From: Rhodospirillales bacterium
GTDB taxonomy: Bacteria; Pseudomonadota; Alphaproteobacteria; Reyranellales; Reyranellaceae
Reading direction: 5' to 3'
Length of the DNA stretch: 36,609 nt
NCBI GenBank assembly: GCA_009377525.1
Contig: WHTW01000073.1
Location: 1-36,609 of the forward strand
The notes beneath the pieces are model-generated. The model ran no database searches. It was not told where the DNA came from and worked only from the letters and a program-made list of their open reading frames with translations. Positions 36,332 through 36,609 of this stretch are shown here, piece by piece. Position numbers and translations under genes: made by a program. Within the stretch, counting starts at the first letter, position 1. The number at the start of each line of letters is the position of its first letter.

Positions 36332-36608
36332 CGAGGCGATGCTGTTTGATTTCGCAGATTGCTAAGACTGCGCCACTGGCATGGCTGTAACACGCAAAAA
36401 ACCACCCGTAGGCGGTTAGCTGCTTGCTGCTACGCAAAGCATCGAAATCATAACAGGCGCGATACCTGTTCCGACCTCCGTGCTGTGCACTTCGCGTAGC
36501 ATAACTGTATGCTACCGCACCTGTAGCGGCTATGAAGGCGACAGGTGTGAATAGCCTTAGTGTCAGTCCGGAAACATATTGAATCCGGTGAATCGGTTGT
36601 GATTCAAG
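36246..36608 (-). CDS. Possible partial reading frame running off the window
   Basis: The leftward frame is open from the window edge to TGA at 36246-36248, at least 120 codons. It reads FTPVAFIAATGAVAYSYATR, later LTAYGWFFACYSHASGAVLA. The DNA is also full of inverted repeats, including a terminator-like hairpin inside the TAYGWFF stretch, so either the coding or the hairpin reading could be misleading. It recalls leader-region frames of satellite phages such as the Ash/Icd group, but I cannot confirm this. Confidence 0.3.
   Translation of the reverse strand, partial: LESQPIHRIQYVSGLTLRLFTPVAFIAATGAVAYSYATRSAQHGGRNRYRACYDFDALRSSKQLTAYGWFFACYSHASGAVLAICEIKQHRLVGRYKLLALSPCATSDLICPRVLLLPSY
36396..36417 (-). 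terminator. Intrinsic-terminator-like hairpin, leftward
   Basis: In leftward RNA, AACCGCC pairs with GGUGGUU (one G-U pair that only suits this strand) around a four-base loop, and the 3' arm runs into a U tract of six. This has the form of a rho-independent terminator or attenuator for transcription entering from the right edge. Confidence 0.55.
36452..36607. other. Cluster of inverted repeats at the right edge
   Basis: Within about 155 bases: AACAGG/CCTGTT (36452-36470), GTAGCATA/TATGCTAC around ACTG (36496-36515), CACCTGT/ACAGGTG (36518-36547) and TTGAATC/GATTCAA (36579-36607). Together with the hairpin at 36396 they could form a folded leader RNA read leftward. Confidence 0.5.
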
Positions 36609-36609
36609 A

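Overview
The window is GC-rich (roughly two thirds by eye), densely coded chromosomal DNA from an alphaproteobacterium. Three things point there: the neighbouring mfd, sdhE and recG genes, an abundance of SDR, Bug-type and IlvB-like catabolic genes, and CoxD/CoxE/XdhC molybdo-enzyme accessory genes. A Reyranella- or Rhodospirillales-like soil or water organism would fit, but I cannot name the genus from sequence alone. The last 1.4 kb looks different: lower GC, weaker coding signal, many inverted repeats, and a tRNA-Phe 3' fragment at its left edge.

Layout. 1-5.4 kb: end of a hypothetical gene, a DUF1428 gene divergent from a MarR regulator, a small unknown gene behind an exported protein of about 20 TPR units, and a decayed Bug/TctC solute receptor. 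5.4-10 kb: an IlvB-like thiamine-diphosphate enzyme, an enolase-superfamily enzyme coupled to a CYTH protein, and a D-threonine aldolase/D-serine dehydratase-like PLP enzyme. 10-14.9 kb: two divergent SDRs, an MFS carrier and a DsbA/FrnE-like protein in a tightly overlapping set, a frameshifted exported hypothetical, and a TetR regulator. 14.8-20.8 kb: mfd, sdhE and recG (DNA repair and succinate dehydrogenase flavinylation). 20.9-24.7 kb: a CocE-type hydrolase and an exported DUF4139 protein, converging on one shared CTAG.

24.8-31.7 kb, read leftward, is the most interesting region: coxD (MoxR AAA+), coxE (VWA), a stand-alone XdhC/CoxI N-terminal domain, a Rossmann-type XdhC, a fused molybdopterin-binding/MobA-like protein, a SufS-like cysteine desulfurase and a SufU-like scaffold. 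The last five are joined by 4-base overlaps or a 1-base gap. This reads as a factory for a molybdenum hydroxylase or CO-dehydrogenase-like enzyme with its own sulfur source; no structural hydroxylase genes lie in the window. 31.7-35.1 kb: an SDR, an amidase and a further SDR.

A family of nested palindromes (arms with GGACCGCGCGC, centre CTCATGA) occupies five gene ends, and related GCGCCACT palindromes sit between convergent genes, in two cases covering both stop codons. The right end (35.1-36.6 kb) carries a tRNA-Phe 3' half that looks like an attachment-site core, a RNRLVHP-motif protein, a small gene with an in-frame amber codon, and structured leftward-reading DNA, probably part of a mobile or satellite element.
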